Numbered from the stretch's first letter, positions 34,678 through 43,639 are shown. The stretch: DNA of 64,000 bases from JAQWQB01 sp047636995 (GCA_047636995.1 JBLIGQ010000008.1:23660-87659), one strand, 5' to 3'. Notes: generated by a model not told the origin, from the sequence alone. Program-made: numbers and translations.

Positions 34678-36714
34678 ATGAAAAATATTTTTTTACTTTT
34701 TGCAATAAGCCTTGTTTCCATATTCACTTTTGCTCAATGTCCTGAAGGACAGTTAGAAGTTGATTTAGAAATCGCAACAGATAATTGGGGATATGAAGTC
34801 TATTGGGAGATTGTTCCGGCTGGAAATGCCTGTGGCAATGGGACCATTGGCTCTGGAGGAAATGTTAACGTAGGATGCGATGGCGGCGGTGCCCAAAATC
34901 AAAACTCAGGTGGCTACGGTGACAATGTTACCATCAATGAAGGAACGTGGTGTCTTCAAGAAGGTGAGTCCTACAGCTTAATCTATGTAGACGACTATGG
35001 CGACGGTGGCGCTGAATTCAACCTACTCATCAACGGGTTTCCCCTCTACTCTTTTGAAGGTGCTGGAAACGGAAATACATGGACCTTTGAGGTTGTATCT
35101 CCACCAGCACTTGATGCAGGTGTTTATGCGATTCATACTTACGGCTATCAAACCTCCAACGAAACCTTTATCGAAGGAGTCCTTTTTAACTATGGTTCTG
35201 ATGTGCTGAACTCAGTATACTTAAGCTGTCTATTTGACGGAATCGAGGTCTTGAATGAAAATTTTGACGGATTGTTTCTAGAAGGATATGAGGATTTTGA
35301 ATTTGAGTTTTCTGTCCCGTTAGATCTTTCTTATGGTGACCACGAAATAACGGTAGAGATTATTTCAGTGAATGGAGCCGAAGATGAAAATGCCAACAAC
35401 AACTCTTTGGCTAAAGCCATCGTGCGCGGAGATCCAAGACCAAATGTGATTGATGGTTACTTAGATGTTGTGCCAGAAATGACGGTCATTGGAACCACGG
35501 CCAACTCTTTAGATACCCCAAGAGACTTGGCATTCCACCCAACATTAACACGCTACGAATTGTGGGTGGTGAATGAAGAAACTGAAAGCAGTGGAGGAAG
35601 CACAACAACTTTTTTCAATGCAGGCCAATCTGATCAGGATTATGAATGGAGAACTGATGGGAATGCATGGCATTTTATGTCTTTGCCAACAGGCATCGAT
35701 TTTGGCGAAAATGAAAACTTCGCCACATCTCCAGGAGTGTATGACGCCAACCACAATGGAGGCGAAGCTTTCACGGGGCCCGCTCTTTGGTCAAGCGATA
35801 TGGATATTTATGCGATGCCTTCTGGAGGAAATGGAAGCCACTTAGATATGTTGCATGTAAGTCCATATTCCCAAGGAATTGCGCACGAAGTTGATAATGT
35901 GTATTGGGTAGTAGACGGATACAATAACGATATTGTGCGTTATGATTTTGCTGATGACCATGGTCCAGGGAATTCGTTCCATGGTGATGCCATCATTCAT
36001 CGTTACGCTGCTACTGAAGTTCAAAAGGATCCAAGTGATTACATCGTCAGTCACTGTTTTTTCGACAAGGCAACGAATTTTTTATACGCCGTTGATAATG
36101 AAAACCAGCGTGTCATTCGAATTGATGCAAATACAGGTGTAACAGGGTCAACCCCAAGTTATGGTCCATTTGAAGCTGTTGAAGATTATGCTTATGTGAC
36201 TAATTATGACTGGGATGAAGTAGTTACTGAAGGGTTAGATGAGCCTGCTGGAATAGCGGTTATTGAGAATCGTCTATTGGTTTCTGATTACGCAACAGGT
36301 GACATTCTGATCTATGACATCAGTTCAATGCCAGCAGAACTACTTGGAACAATTCCTACTGGAGCTGCTGGGATAATGGGAATCGAAATTGGTCCAGAAG
36401 GAAAAATCTGGTATGCTGATGCTGATGCACAAGAAATTGTTGTTATCAATGGCAATCCGCTCAACATTGACGGGGAGACAGAACAAACCATTTCGTTCTT
36501 TCCCAACCCGGCAAATGATGTGCTGAATCTTCGCCTTCCAAATTCTACTGAACAAGTGCAAATCATTGATTTGACGGGTAGAATTGTTTTGAATCAATCA
36601 AAAGCATTCAGTAGCAATGCAACGTTAGCTGTCTCAAATTTGCAGCCTGGACACTACATTGTGGTTGCATCAGGTAAAGAATTTGTTGTTAAAAGTCAAT
36701 TCACAAAACTCTAA
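34678..36714 (+). CDS. T9SS-secreted propeller protein of the copper-like cluster, 678 aa
   Basis: Signal peptide (MKNIFLLFAISLVSIFTFAQ); an N-terminal Cys-containing beta-sandwich with the DDYGDGG motif (about 20-145); a CARDB-like segment (DAGVYAIHTYGY..., about 145-245); then an NHL-type propeller (about 265-600) rich in His, Asp and Trp (HPTLTRYELWVVNEE, LHVSPYSQGIAHEVDNVYWVVD, YDFADDHGPGN). A T9SS type A tail closes it (FFPNPANDVLNL ... VQIIDLTGRIV ... GHYIVVAS). It is 11 bases upstream of the MbnP-like gene, so it is likely co-transcribed with it. Ligand unknown; the co-location with MbnP- and MauG-type genes suggests a metal-related surface role by inference. Confidence 0.8.
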   Translation: MKNIFLLFAISLVSIFTFAQCPEGQLEVDLEIATDNWGYEVYWEIVPAGNACGNGTIGSGGNVNVGCDGGGAQNQNSGGYGDNVTINEGTWCLQEGESYSLIYVDDYGDGGAEFNLLINGFPLYSFEGAGNGNTWTFEVVSPPALDAGVYAIHTYGYQTSNETFIEGVLFNYGSDVLNSVYLSCLFDGIEVLNENFDGLFLEGYEDFEFEFSVPLDLSYGDHEITVEIISVNGAEDENANNNSLAKAIVRGDPRPNVIDGYLDVVPEMTVIGTTANSLDTPRDLAFHPTLTRYELWVVNEETESSGGSTTTFFNAGQSDQDYEWRTDGNAWHFMSLPTGIDFGENENFATSPGVYDANHNGGEAFTGPALWSSDMDIYAMPSGGNGSHLDMLHVSPYSQGIAHEVDNVYWVVDGYNNDIVRYDFADDHGPGNSFHGDAIIHRYAATEVQKDPSDYIVSHCFFDKATNFLYAVDNENQRVIRIDANTGVTGSTPSYGPFEAVEDYAYVTNYDWDEVVTEGLDEPAGIAVIENRLLVSDYATGDILIYDISSMPAELLGTIPTGAAGIMGIEIGPEGKIWYADADAQEIVVINGNPLNIDGETEQTISFFPNPANDVLNLRLPNSTEQVQIIDLTGRIVLNQSKAFSSNATLAVSNLQPGHYIVVASGKEFVVKSQFTKL

Positions 36715-36725
36715 TCCATATTGCC

Positions 36726-37676
36726 ATGAAAAAAGGTTTACTAGCTCTAATTTTGACCGCAGTATGCGGTGTTTCCTTCGCTCAAAGCGAAGTGATCTTG
36801 AATATAAATCACATGTTCGGAGACAATCCGTACGCTTACAATACACCTGTAGCGGTTGAAGCCGGATACGAAATGAAAGTGACTCGACTTGAATACTACA
36901 TGAGTAACTTCGTTATCACTCATGATGGTGGGCAACAATTGGACCTCACTGATACACACATTCTAGTTGATGCGAATGACAGTGAACCGATGTCTCTTGG
37001 TTCTCACGACGTAAATACAATAGAAGGAATTTCTTTTTCTGTTGGTGTCTTAGAGGAATTCAATCACCTTGATGTAGCTCAATATGAAGTAGGAGAGCCA
37101 TTGGGGCCTCAACTTCCATCAATGCACTGGGGATGGGCTTCCGGATATCGTTTCTTGGCTTTTGAAGGAAAGTCAGGCGCCAATCTCACAACTTCTTTTG
37201 AGATTCACGCGTTGGGAGATGAGAACTTGATGAACCAAACACATGTGCTTAACGTTGAAGCGGTAAGTGGAATTGCCGGCATTTTTCTAGATGCTGACTA
37301 CCTGGAGCTCGTGTACGAATTGAACGTTTCTCAAGGCGTAATTCAGCACGGTTCTACTGAAGAAGCAGTAGATGCTTTGCTTAACATGAGAAGCCGTGTG
37401 TTTTCTGTTAGCGCACCTTTAAATGTTGAAACCATTGAGGCTACTTCTTTCACTTTGTATCCCAATCCTGCCAATACGCAGTTCGTTGTTTCGGCAGATC
37501 AAACGCTGATTGGTGCTGATTTGAAAGTATTTAACCTGAATGGACAGTTGGTTTTGAATGACACGAACCTTCAGCAAATTCATTCTGTGGATGTTTCAAC
37601 TCTTCCCGCAGGAATGTACTTTGTACAAGTGCAATTGAATGAGACCGTACTCAGTAAAATGCTGTCTGTGCAGTAA
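36726..37676 (+). CDS. MbnP-like copper-binding protein with T9SS tail
   Basis: A 316-residue protein with a signal peptide (MKKGLLALILTAVCGVSFAQ) and an MbnP-type beta-sandwich: VTRLEYYMSNFVI near the start and LPSMHWGWASGYRFLAFEG in the middle (Met133, His134, Trp135, Trp137). MbnP and its relatives bind copper after a Trp is oxidised to kynurenine by a partner di-heme enzyme, MbnH; which Trp would be modified here is inference. Unlike classical MbnP, the last roughly 80 residues form a T9SS type A sorting domain (LYPNPANTQFVV ... LKVFNLNGQLV ... GMYFVQVQL), so it is probably displayed on the cell surface. The stop overlaps the start of the first di-heme gene by one base. Confidence 0.85.
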   Translation: MKKGLLALILTAVCGVSFAQSEVILNINHMFGDNPYAYNTPVAVEAGYEMKVTRLEYYMSNFVITHDGGQQLDLTDTHILVDANDSEPMSLGSHDVNTIEGISFSVGVLEEFNHLDVAQYEVGEPLGPQLPSMHWGWASGYRFLAFEGKSGANLTTSFEIHALGDENLMNQTHVLNVEAVSGIAGIFLDADYLELVYELNVSQGVIQHGSTEEAVDALLNMRSRVFSVSAPLNVETIEATSFTLYPNPANTQFVVSADQTLIGADLKVFNLNGQLVLNDTNLQQIHSVDVSTLPAGMYFVQVQLNETVLSKMLSVQ

Positions 37677-38671
37677 TGTTCAAACGAATTCCATATTTGC
37701 TTTTATGTTGCCTTCTTTTTGCTTGCGCGAAAGAGGCCCCCGCGCCTGAAACCGAAGCGGGTGGCTTCGTTGTGCCCCAAGGATTTCCAGCAATGGAATT
37801 TCCGGAAAACAATCCGTATTCCGAATCGAGTGTAGAGTTAGGTAGGCGGTTGTTCCACGATGTCCGTTTGTCTGATGACAACGAATTGAGTTGTGCTTCG
37901 TGCCACCAAAGTCAATTCGCTTTTGCAACACAAGATGTGATGAATTTAGGTTCTGGCGCTACTGTTGGGACCCGAAATTCACCATCACTCGGTAATATAG
38001 GGTACCATCCTTACTTCACTAGAGAAGGAGGGGTGCCAACCTTGGAAATGCAAATTTTGGTTCCAATACAGGAGCACAATGAATTCAATTCGAACATCAT
38101 TTTAATTGTTGAAGAACTAGAGAGTGACGATGACTACCAGGGGCTGAGCCAAGAAGCTTACGGGCAATCATTTTCGCCCTTCGTCCTAACACGTGCGATT
38201 GCAAATTTTGAGCGAACGCTCATTTCAGGTGATTCGAAATACGATCGATTTAGAAATGGAAGTTCCAGTGCCTTCAATGAAAATGAAGTGGCAGGGTTCA
38301 CCCTTTTTAGCTCTGATGCGCTGCAATGTGCTTCATGCCATTCAGGGTTTAACTTTTCGAATTATGAAATCGTCAACAATGGATTGTATGCGAATTACCC
38401 TGATCCTGGATTAGCCAGATTAACAGGTTTGGAATCAGATTCGGGCAAATTCAAAGTCGCCTCATTGAGAAACATTTCATTGACACCGCCATACATGCAT
38501 GATGGTTCCGTGTCTTCTCTAGAAGAAGTAATAGAGCATTATGCTTCAGGAGGAGCTGGGCATCAGCAGCAAGATGGGCGCATTCAAGGATTCGAATTGA
38601 GCGCTCTTGAAGCAGAACAGCTATTGGCTTTTCTACAGACCTTGACAGACTATACGTTTAGTCAAGACTAA
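37676..38671 (+). CDS. Di-heme cytochrome c peroxidase/MauG/MbnH-family lipoprotein (first)
   Basis: A 331-residue protein with a lipoprotein signal (LLLCCLLFACAKE, Cys17 as lipid anchor). Two c-type heme sites are CASCHQ (Cys73, Cys76, His77) and CASCHS (Cys218, Cys221, His222). LGRRLFHDVRLS precedes the first heme and LTPPYMHDGS follows the second, as in the bacterial di-heme peroxidase/MauG family. In the MbnP system the cognate enzyme oxidises a Trp of MbnP. Translational coupling to the MbnP-like gene (TAATG) makes it the best candidate for that role. It is probably attached to a membrane facing the periplasm. Confidence 0.9.
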   Translation: MFKRIPYLLLCCLLFACAKEAPAPETEAGGFVVPQGFPAMEFPENNPYSESSVELGRRLFHDVRLSDDNELSCASCHQSQFAFATQDVMNLGSGATVGTRNSPSLGNIGYHPYFTREGGVPTLEMQILVPIQEHNEFNSNIILIVEELESDDDYQGLSQEAYGQSFSPFVLTRAIANFERTLISGDSKYDRFRNGSSSAFNENEVAGFTLFSSDALQCASCHSGFNFSNYEIVNNGLYANYPDPGLARLTGLESDSGKFKVASLRNISLTPPYMHDGSVSSLEEVIEHYASGGAGHQQQDGRIQGFELSALEAEQLLAFLQTLTDYTFSQD

Positions 38672-38681
38672 AAATGAAAAA

Positions 38682-39785
38682 ATGAAATCAATAGATAGAA
38701 CACTTTTTGTCTTTTTTGTCGCTGCACTTTTATTTCAGTCGTGCAAAAAGGATGAAGAAAGGGAGGAGACTCCTATGGTGGTTGAGTATGATGCAACACC
38801 TTATGACTTGCAATACTCCATAGATTTCCCACCACCACCCATACCACAGGATAACCAGTTAACAGTTCAAGGGGTGAAACTAGGAAGAATGCTATTTCAT
38901 AATAGGTTGCTTTCCGCTGATGGCTCTCAGAGCTGTGCAAGTTGTCACAACCAAAACACAGGATTTAGTGATACTGCACAATTTAGCATTGGAGTGAACG
39001 GCCTTCCAGGAGGACGGCAAGCGATGGCCATAGCCAACCTTGCTTGGAATACCAATGGCTTTTTCTGGGACGGAAGAGCTCCATTGCTTCGTGATCAGGC
39101 ATTACTGCCCATCCAAGATGAACTTGAAATGGATGAAACTCTGGAGAACGTAATAAGTAAGCTAAATCAAAATCAAGGAGTTAAAGACCAGTTCGTTCGC
39201 GCTTTTGGGTCAAGCGAAATTACATCTGAAAGAATGGGCCTTGCCATGGAGCAGTTTATGAATTCAATTGTTTCTATGAATTCGAAGTATGACAGGTTCC
39301 TCTCTGGAATGGAGGCGCTTACTGAAAGCGAAGAACGAGGGAGATTGCTCTACTTTACAGAATACAATCCGTTCTTTCCCAACCAATCTGGAGCAGACTG
39401 CGCACATTGTCATGGTGGAGCGAATTTCGAAAACGATGATTACATGAATAATGGCCTAGACTCAGATGCTGACATGGCAGATGACGGCCGCATGAACGTG
39501 ACTGAAAGTGCGTTAGATAGAGGCAAGTTTAAAGTGGTTTCGTTACGAAACATTGAACTTACTCCCCCCTACATGCATGATGGACGTTTCCAGACACTAG
39601 AAGAGGTTGTGGCGCATTACAATGAAGGTATCGTGTCTTCTTCAACGGTTGATCCAGCAATTCTGGCAACACAAGAAACGGGATTGATGCTTGATGCTCA
39701 AGAGCAAGCTGATTTAGTAGCCTTTTTGGAAACACTTACAGATTATTCTTTTCAGGATGTGATAGAATATTCTGATCCGAATTAA
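38682..39785 (+). CDS. Di-heme cytochrome c peroxidase/MauG/MbnH-family lipoprotein (second)
   Basis: A 367-residue paralogue of the preceding gene, with a lipoprotein signal (ALLFQSCKKDEE, Cys21). The heme motifs are CASCHN (Cys85, Cys88, His89) and CAHCHG (Cys240, Cys243, His244); LGRMLFHNRLLS and LTPPYMHDGR occur in the same relative positions. The insert between the hemes is longer (GGRQAMAIANLAWNTNGFFWDGR), closer to classical cytochrome c peroxidases. Two di-heme enzymes in one operon could act on different Trp residues, or one could be a peroxide scavenger. It is 10 bases from the first paralogue and the last gene before the IS element. Confidence 0.9.
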   Translation: MKSIDRTLFVFFVAALLFQSCKKDEEREETPMVVEYDATPYDLQYSIDFPPPPIPQDNQLTVQGVKLGRMLFHNRLLSADGSQSCASCHNQNTGFSDTAQFSIGVNGLPGGRQAMAIANLAWNTNGFFWDGRAPLLRDQALLPIQDELEMDETLENVISKLNQNQGVKDQFVRAFGSSEITSERMGLAMEQFMNSIVSMNSKYDRFLSGMEALTESEERGRLLYFTEYNPFFPNQSGADCAHCHGGANFENDDYMNNGLDSDADMADDGRMNVTESALDRGKFKVVSLRNIELTPPYMHDGRFQTLEEVVAHYNEGIVSSSTVDPAILATQETGLMLDAQEQADLVAFLETLTDYSFQDVIEYSDPN

Positions 39786-39851
39786 TCAAGAACGGGGCGA
39801 AAATCACGCTGTGTCTTGTCCTGAAATAGGTTTGCGCAAATTCATTGAAAA

Positions 39852-40136
39852 ATGGTAGCATCAAATCACTACAGCGAAGCCTTTAAACAAGAGGTATGCG
39901 GACTTTATTTGACAGGAAATTATACGAAGGCGGAATTGAGTCGCCAATTTGGAATAGGAGGGAAATGTACTATCTCAGGTTGGTTGCTTAAATTTGAAAA
40001 CAATCATTTACCACCACCGACTATTTTGGCAAAATCTAAATCAGATAATCAAGATGCCTCAGACGCACGTGAATTAGCCTTGTTCAAAACCAAATTGGCG
40101 GAAGCAGAGCTAAAAGTAGAAGCTTATGAGCGTTAG
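39852..40136 (+). pseudogene. IS3 transposase OrfA, truncated by an in-frame stop
   Basis: The 94-codon frame encodes a helix-turn-helix (YSEAFKQEVCGLYLTGNYTK, ELSRQFGIGG) and the start of the coiled-coil part (LALFKTKLAEAELKVEAYER). A TAG at 40134 interrupts the frame, which then continues IFNAEKHYKIDIVKKGSTK to a second stop at 40194. Homologues continue through this point, so the first stop looks like a nonsense mutation (one base from a Leu or Gln codon). Confidence 0.75.
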
Positions 40137-40204
40137 ATATTCAATGCAGAGAAGCATTATAAAATCGACATAGTAAAAAAGGGAAGTACCAAGTAATCCT
40201 TGAG

Positions 40205-41158
40205 ATGAGAGACCAACACAAAAGCCTTAGCTTACTTGTGTTATGTGGATTATTTGGTGTTACCCGGCAAGCCTATTACCCGCATTTTTCGCATGTTAGT
40301 GAGAGGTCAATAGAGTCATTGATTATCTTCAAAGAAGTTGCGCTTATTCGCAAGGACTACCGGAGAATGGGGTGTAAGAAGCTTTACGAGAAGTTAGAGC
40401 CTGTTATGCTTAGCCATCAAATAAAGATGGGAAGAGACGCCTTGTTTGATTTACTTCGGGATCACGGCTTACTAGTGCGAAAGACCAAAAGAAAGTATCA
40501 TACAGCCAATTCATTCCATTGGCTTCGTAAATACCCCAATAAGATCCGCGCTTTTATTCCTACCGGTAGAAACCAACTTTGGGTGAGCGATATCACCTAT
40601 TGGCGCTGGAAGAATCAATTTTATTACATCTCTTTTGTCACCGACGCTTATACACACAAGATAGTAGGCTATCAAGTGGCAAGAAGTCTGGAAGCAATCG
40701 ATTCAATCAAGGCATTACAAATGGCCATAAAAGGCTGCGATAAGAAAGAGTTGTCGAATCTGATTCACCACTCTGACCGAGGTGTTCAGTATTGCAGTCA
40801 AGGCTATGTAAAGCTATTACAGGACAACGGCATTGAAATCAGTATGACGGAAAATGATGATCCCCTAGAGAACGCCATTGCAGAGCGTATAAATGGAATA
40901 ATCAAAAACGAATATCTCTTTGAAAAAGAAATTAATACACTTTCAAAGGCCCAGAATGAGTTAAGAAAAGCGGCTGATCTATATAACAATGAAAGACCAC
41001 ATATGAGCCTGGGTATGCTCACTCCAAAACAAGTTCATGAACAGAAACTCAAGCCAGAGAAGATCTGGAAAAACTACTGTAAGAAAAACCCCGACATTGT
41101 TAACCCAATGCAGGACAAACATCAACCATGTAAACGCATGGAAGTAAAAGAGTGTTAA
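40205..41158 (+). CDS. IS3 transposase OrfB, DDE integrase domain
   Basis: A 317-residue protein with the retroviral-integrase-like catalytic triad: Asp129 in WVSDITYW, Asp191 in HHSDRGVQY and Glu227 in ENAIAERING, with 35 residues between the last two, the spacing of IS3 transposases. The N-terminal HTH_21-like region (RKDYRRMGCKKLYEKLE) is present, and YNNERPHMSLGMLTPKQVH is typical of the end. The frame is intact, but since OrfA is interrupted and IS3 elements need an OrfA-OrfB fusion, the copy may be immobile. Confidence 0.9.
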   Translation: MRDQHKSLSLLVLCGLFGVTRQAYYPHFSHVSERSIESLIIFKEVALIRKDYRRMGCKKLYEKLEPVMLSHQIKMGRDALFDLLRDHGLLVRKTKRKYHTANSFHWLRKYPNKIRAFIPTGRNQLWVSDITYWRWKNQFYYISFVTDAYTHKIVGYQVARSLEAIDSIKALQMAIKGCDKKELSNLIHHSDRGVQYCSQGYVKLLQDNGIEISMTENDDPLENAIAERINGIIKNEYLFEKEINTLSKAQNELRKAADLYNNERPHMSLGMLTPKQVHEQKLKPEKIWKNYCKKNPDIVNPMQDKHQPCKRMEVKEC

Positions 41159-41754
41159 ACTGTAAACTTATCTTAGGACGGGTCACCTAGGTTGCACAGC
41201 CCGTCCCGGGCCCTCCCTCTCCCGCCAGCCAACCAGCTCAACGAAGCTAATCCACCTAACCCAGCCATTTCTTCGCCACCCTCCTTTTTTCCAAGGGAAC
41301 TTTGTAGGTGTAGCGATTGAGTTTGTATCTGTCGCAGAAATTCCTAAAACGCATTGATCAAACTGTTCCTAACCGATTTACAAGTCAGGCGAATCAAAAC
41401 GGTTTCTTTTCTATCTTTTGGAAGCCAAAAAAACGCACAGCTCACAACAATTAAGCTCTAATGAGGCACGCTATGGCCGCGGTTCTTTGGAGCAGATGTT
41501 GCACTCTTCCTGTGTTAGTGGCAGATACTTGTTAGCTACGCGGATTCAATAGAGTTCTTCTTCCTAGCAGAAGATAAGTTTTTGTTTTTGTTGCGAATGG
41601 AGGAGGAGAATAGGCCGTGTTTTTTCGCCTTGAGACACCTCTACGCGAATAAAGATGCAAGACGCAAATGAAGCCAGAGGTTTTGGGGCGTTTTTGATGG
41701 CTGTGGGACATAACAGTCCGACAGCCGTATTTTGGATAAGCAGCAGCGTTGGAG

Positions 41755-42100
41755 TCATGAATTTATAAAATGAGTGTTGCTTTTTATTTTAAGTGAGGGC
41801 TGTCCTCGCAGCGGCAAGAGGCGAACAATGACCTCCATGAACTCCTTCGTGCATTTTGGACAAGCATCTGGATTGATATTGAGTCTTGCTAAAGCAATTT
41901 CCTTCCATGAAAGAGTGGTTTTTTGCCACAAAGGCTGCCCCATAGTCAAGCTTAGCTTTGTTGATGTCAATGGCCTTGTTCTTTGAAGTTAAGATCCCAT
42001 AATGCCTCATTCTGACAAAACCTTTAGGCAAGTTGTGCAGGCTAAATCGTCTAAGAAACTCATCTGCATTTAGGGCGGTTTTGAGTTTGGCAGCTCCTTT
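41755..42100 (-). pseudogene. IS91-family transposase, C-terminal remnant
   Basis: The minus strand encodes ADEFLRRFSLHNLPKGFVRM then RHYGILTSKNKA, the typical near-C-terminal segment of IS91 transposases. After a frameshift it continues with the zinc-binding end INPDACPKCTKEFMEVI and NTHFINS-stop. The Rep-like HUH/Tyr catalytic part and most of the protein are missing. Confidence 0.75.
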
Positions 42101-42174
42101 TCAATCGTCTTTGCAATGAAAACAGTGTGTATTTCGGTTTGAACCGTGCCACTAAGACTTGTCTTGATTTCGGA

Positions 42175-42474
42175 TTAAACCTTGGGCAAGCGCAAAACGT
42201 AATCTTCTAGTCCGTATGGCCGAAAGAAAAAGCGCAGACCATAAATGGTATGTTTGAAGTAAGTGCTACGGGCTTTTTTCTCTTTGGCCAGGTGGAAAAG
42301 AAAAGTATTTACTTCGTCAGGATTAAGATCAAGAATCGACTTCCCGAAGTAGATACTGACCTTTGCAACAGCCCGTGTATAGTTAAAGATGGTACTTGAG
42401 GAATATCCACCGATGGTGACTTGTTCTTCAAATTTGGCAAAGTGATAAGTAAATCCAGGGATCTCTCGTTTCGC
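42175..42474 (-). pseudogene. Small phage-integrase SAM-like protein of the IS91 element, 5' end lost
   Basis: The minus-strand frame reads FAKFEEQVTIGGYSSSTIF, NYTRAVAKVSIYFGKSILDL, NPDEVNTFLFHLAKEKKARS and ends RLPKV-stop. This is the N-terminal SAM-like core-binding fold of tyrosine recombinases, found as a separate small gene ahead of many IS91 transposases. A stop at 42475-42477 interrupts the upstream frame and there is no ATG. Confidence 0.7.
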
Positions 42475-42777
42475 TCAGGCAATGAGTGTTTTGGGAGAAT
42501 CTGCAGAAGACCGAACAGACTCCTTTCCGCTTTTTTTAAAATCGTACTCAGAATATCTGATTTTTATGAGCGGAAACTCAATCTAGAGTAATCTGTTACT
42601 ATAGCTACCGCAGGTTGAGTGCAACATTATATAAAAGGCATAGCTTCCTACCGTCAGCTAAGACATCTTATGCTGGGCGTTATGGTGCATTGGACTATAA
42701 GAGCTAACTTTAAAGATTACTGGAACGTCTGTAGAGCTTATTTAGGTACCGACAAGATCAAAAGATTAAAAAAACCT

Positions 42778-43545
42778 ATGAAACGAAAACTAAATATTCT
42801 AACCTTATTTGTTGCTTTACTATTCCTAAGCGGAATAAATGCAATAGCACAAATCAATACATATCCTGTTAATCAGACGATTACAATTTCTTCAGGATCA
42901 TTCACTATTGACGTAGACAATGATAGTAATGATGATTATACTTTCGAAATATTACCATTATCTGGCAGTTTAAAAGCCGCCAGAGTAATTTCACTTGGAA
43001 ACTCTCAAGTAATGGATGGCTCCACTTTTGGATATCCTGACACCCTAAATTTCGATGATAACGTGATAGGTCCTTTCAGCTCCGGAAATGCTGTTTTAGG
43101 AACTGACGTTGGAGGTGGTGGACAATTCAGTGGCGCTGGAGTGAAGTACCTTGGACTAAACCTAGCTATCTCTGGAGAAAGTCATTTAGGTTGGATTTCA
43201 CTAGAAGTCCCAGCCAGTAACGATACAATTATCCTACATGATGTGGGTTATAACACCACTGCAAGTGATGGAATTACTGCTGGTCTAATGAACCTAACAT
43301 CTGTTAATGAGATTAGTGCTATTGATTTTGAAATCTATCCTAACCCATGTGAGAATTTAATTAGCATCGATTGGCTTAAGTCAAATAGTGGCGTCAGTTA
43401 TTCTATTTTTGATTTAACTGGGAAATTAATTTTAAATGGAGCAATTACCGAGAATATCGATGTGTCAATTTTAGCTTCTGGAACATACATATTAGCAATT
43501 GCAGATAGCCAGAATATTGGAAGAAAGAAATTCACGAAAAAGTAA
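42778..43545 (+). CDS. Small T9SS-secreted protein, 255 aa
   Basis: A signal peptide (MKRKLNILTLFVALLFLSG, ending NAIAQ) is followed by a beta-rich middle of unknown family with Asp-rich FTIDVDNDSNDDYTFEI and NFDDNVIGPFSSGNAVLG, and by a T9SS type A tail (FEIYPNPCENLISI ... YSIFDLTGKLI ... GTYILAIAD). Frames further upstream (from a GTG at 42619) begin inside the right end of mobile element A and are not credible. Codons are more A/T-rich than in the chromosomal genes around (many TTA, AAT, ATT), consistent with transfer. I do not recognise the middle domain. Confidence 0.75.
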   Translation: MKRKLNILTLFVALLFLSGINAIAQINTYPVNQTITISSGSFTIDVDNDSNDDYTFEILPLSGSLKAARVISLGNSQVMDGSTFGYPDTLNFDDNVIGPFSSGNAVLGTDVGGGGQFSGAGVKYLGLNLAISGESHLGWISLEVPASNDTIILHDVGYNTTASDGITAGLMNLTSVNEISAIDFEIYPNPCENLISIDWLKSNSGVSYSIFDLTGKLILNGAITENIDVSILASGTYILAIADSQNIGRKKFTKK

Positions 43546-43573
43546 GACGCTTTTTTATTCGAAAAGAACGCAC

Positions 43574-43639
43574 CACAGCATAATGTATGAAATCATATCG
43601 CCCTAAAGGCACATTGCGATTCATACATAAACCGCTGTG
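43574..43639 (+). repeat. Imperfect 66-base hairpin after the small T9SS gene
   Basis: CACAGC pairs with GCTGTG and ATGTATGAA with TTCATACAT, with unpaired 3 and 5 base bulges between them and a 28-base loop region. No T-run follows, so it is not a standard terminator. It lies 29 bases after the stop at 43545 in the 277-base gap before copy C; the rest of that gap shows no credible gene. Confidence 0.5.

Larger units (their letters stand above)
39812..41185 (+). mobile_element. IS3-family insertion sequence, 1374 bp
   Basis: Imperfect 24-base terminal inverted repeats lie at 39812-39835 and 41162-41185, about 70% identical, starting TG and ending CA as in IS3 elements. The element holds orfA and orfB on the plus strand. 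No target-site duplication is visible (gctg on the left, ccta on the right), so the ends may have recombined or drifted. It lies directly between the di-heme cluster and the left end of an IS91-derived element, which begins 5 bases further on. Confidence 0.85.
41191..42625 (-). mobile_element. Decayed IS91-type element, copy A (1435 bp)
   Basis: The element is bounded by GTTGCAC at 41191 and the inverted GTGCAAC ending at 42625. A GC-rich self-complementary stretch (GCCCG..CGGGC) follows the left end. Inside, on the minus strand, are remnants of a small tyrosine-recombinase-like protein (42175-42474) and of an IS91-family transposase C-terminus (41755 to about 42100). The transposase N-terminus is deleted. 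The left block is almost identical to copy C and similar to copy D, and the right-end 50 bases recur in all three. The layout fits IS91 elements, which move by rolling-circle transposition. Confidence 0.75.

Noticed and set aside
42619..42777. N-terminal extension of the small T9SS protein
   Set aside because: It would start with a GTG inside the right end of mobile element A, and the signal peptide begins only at the ATG at 42778.
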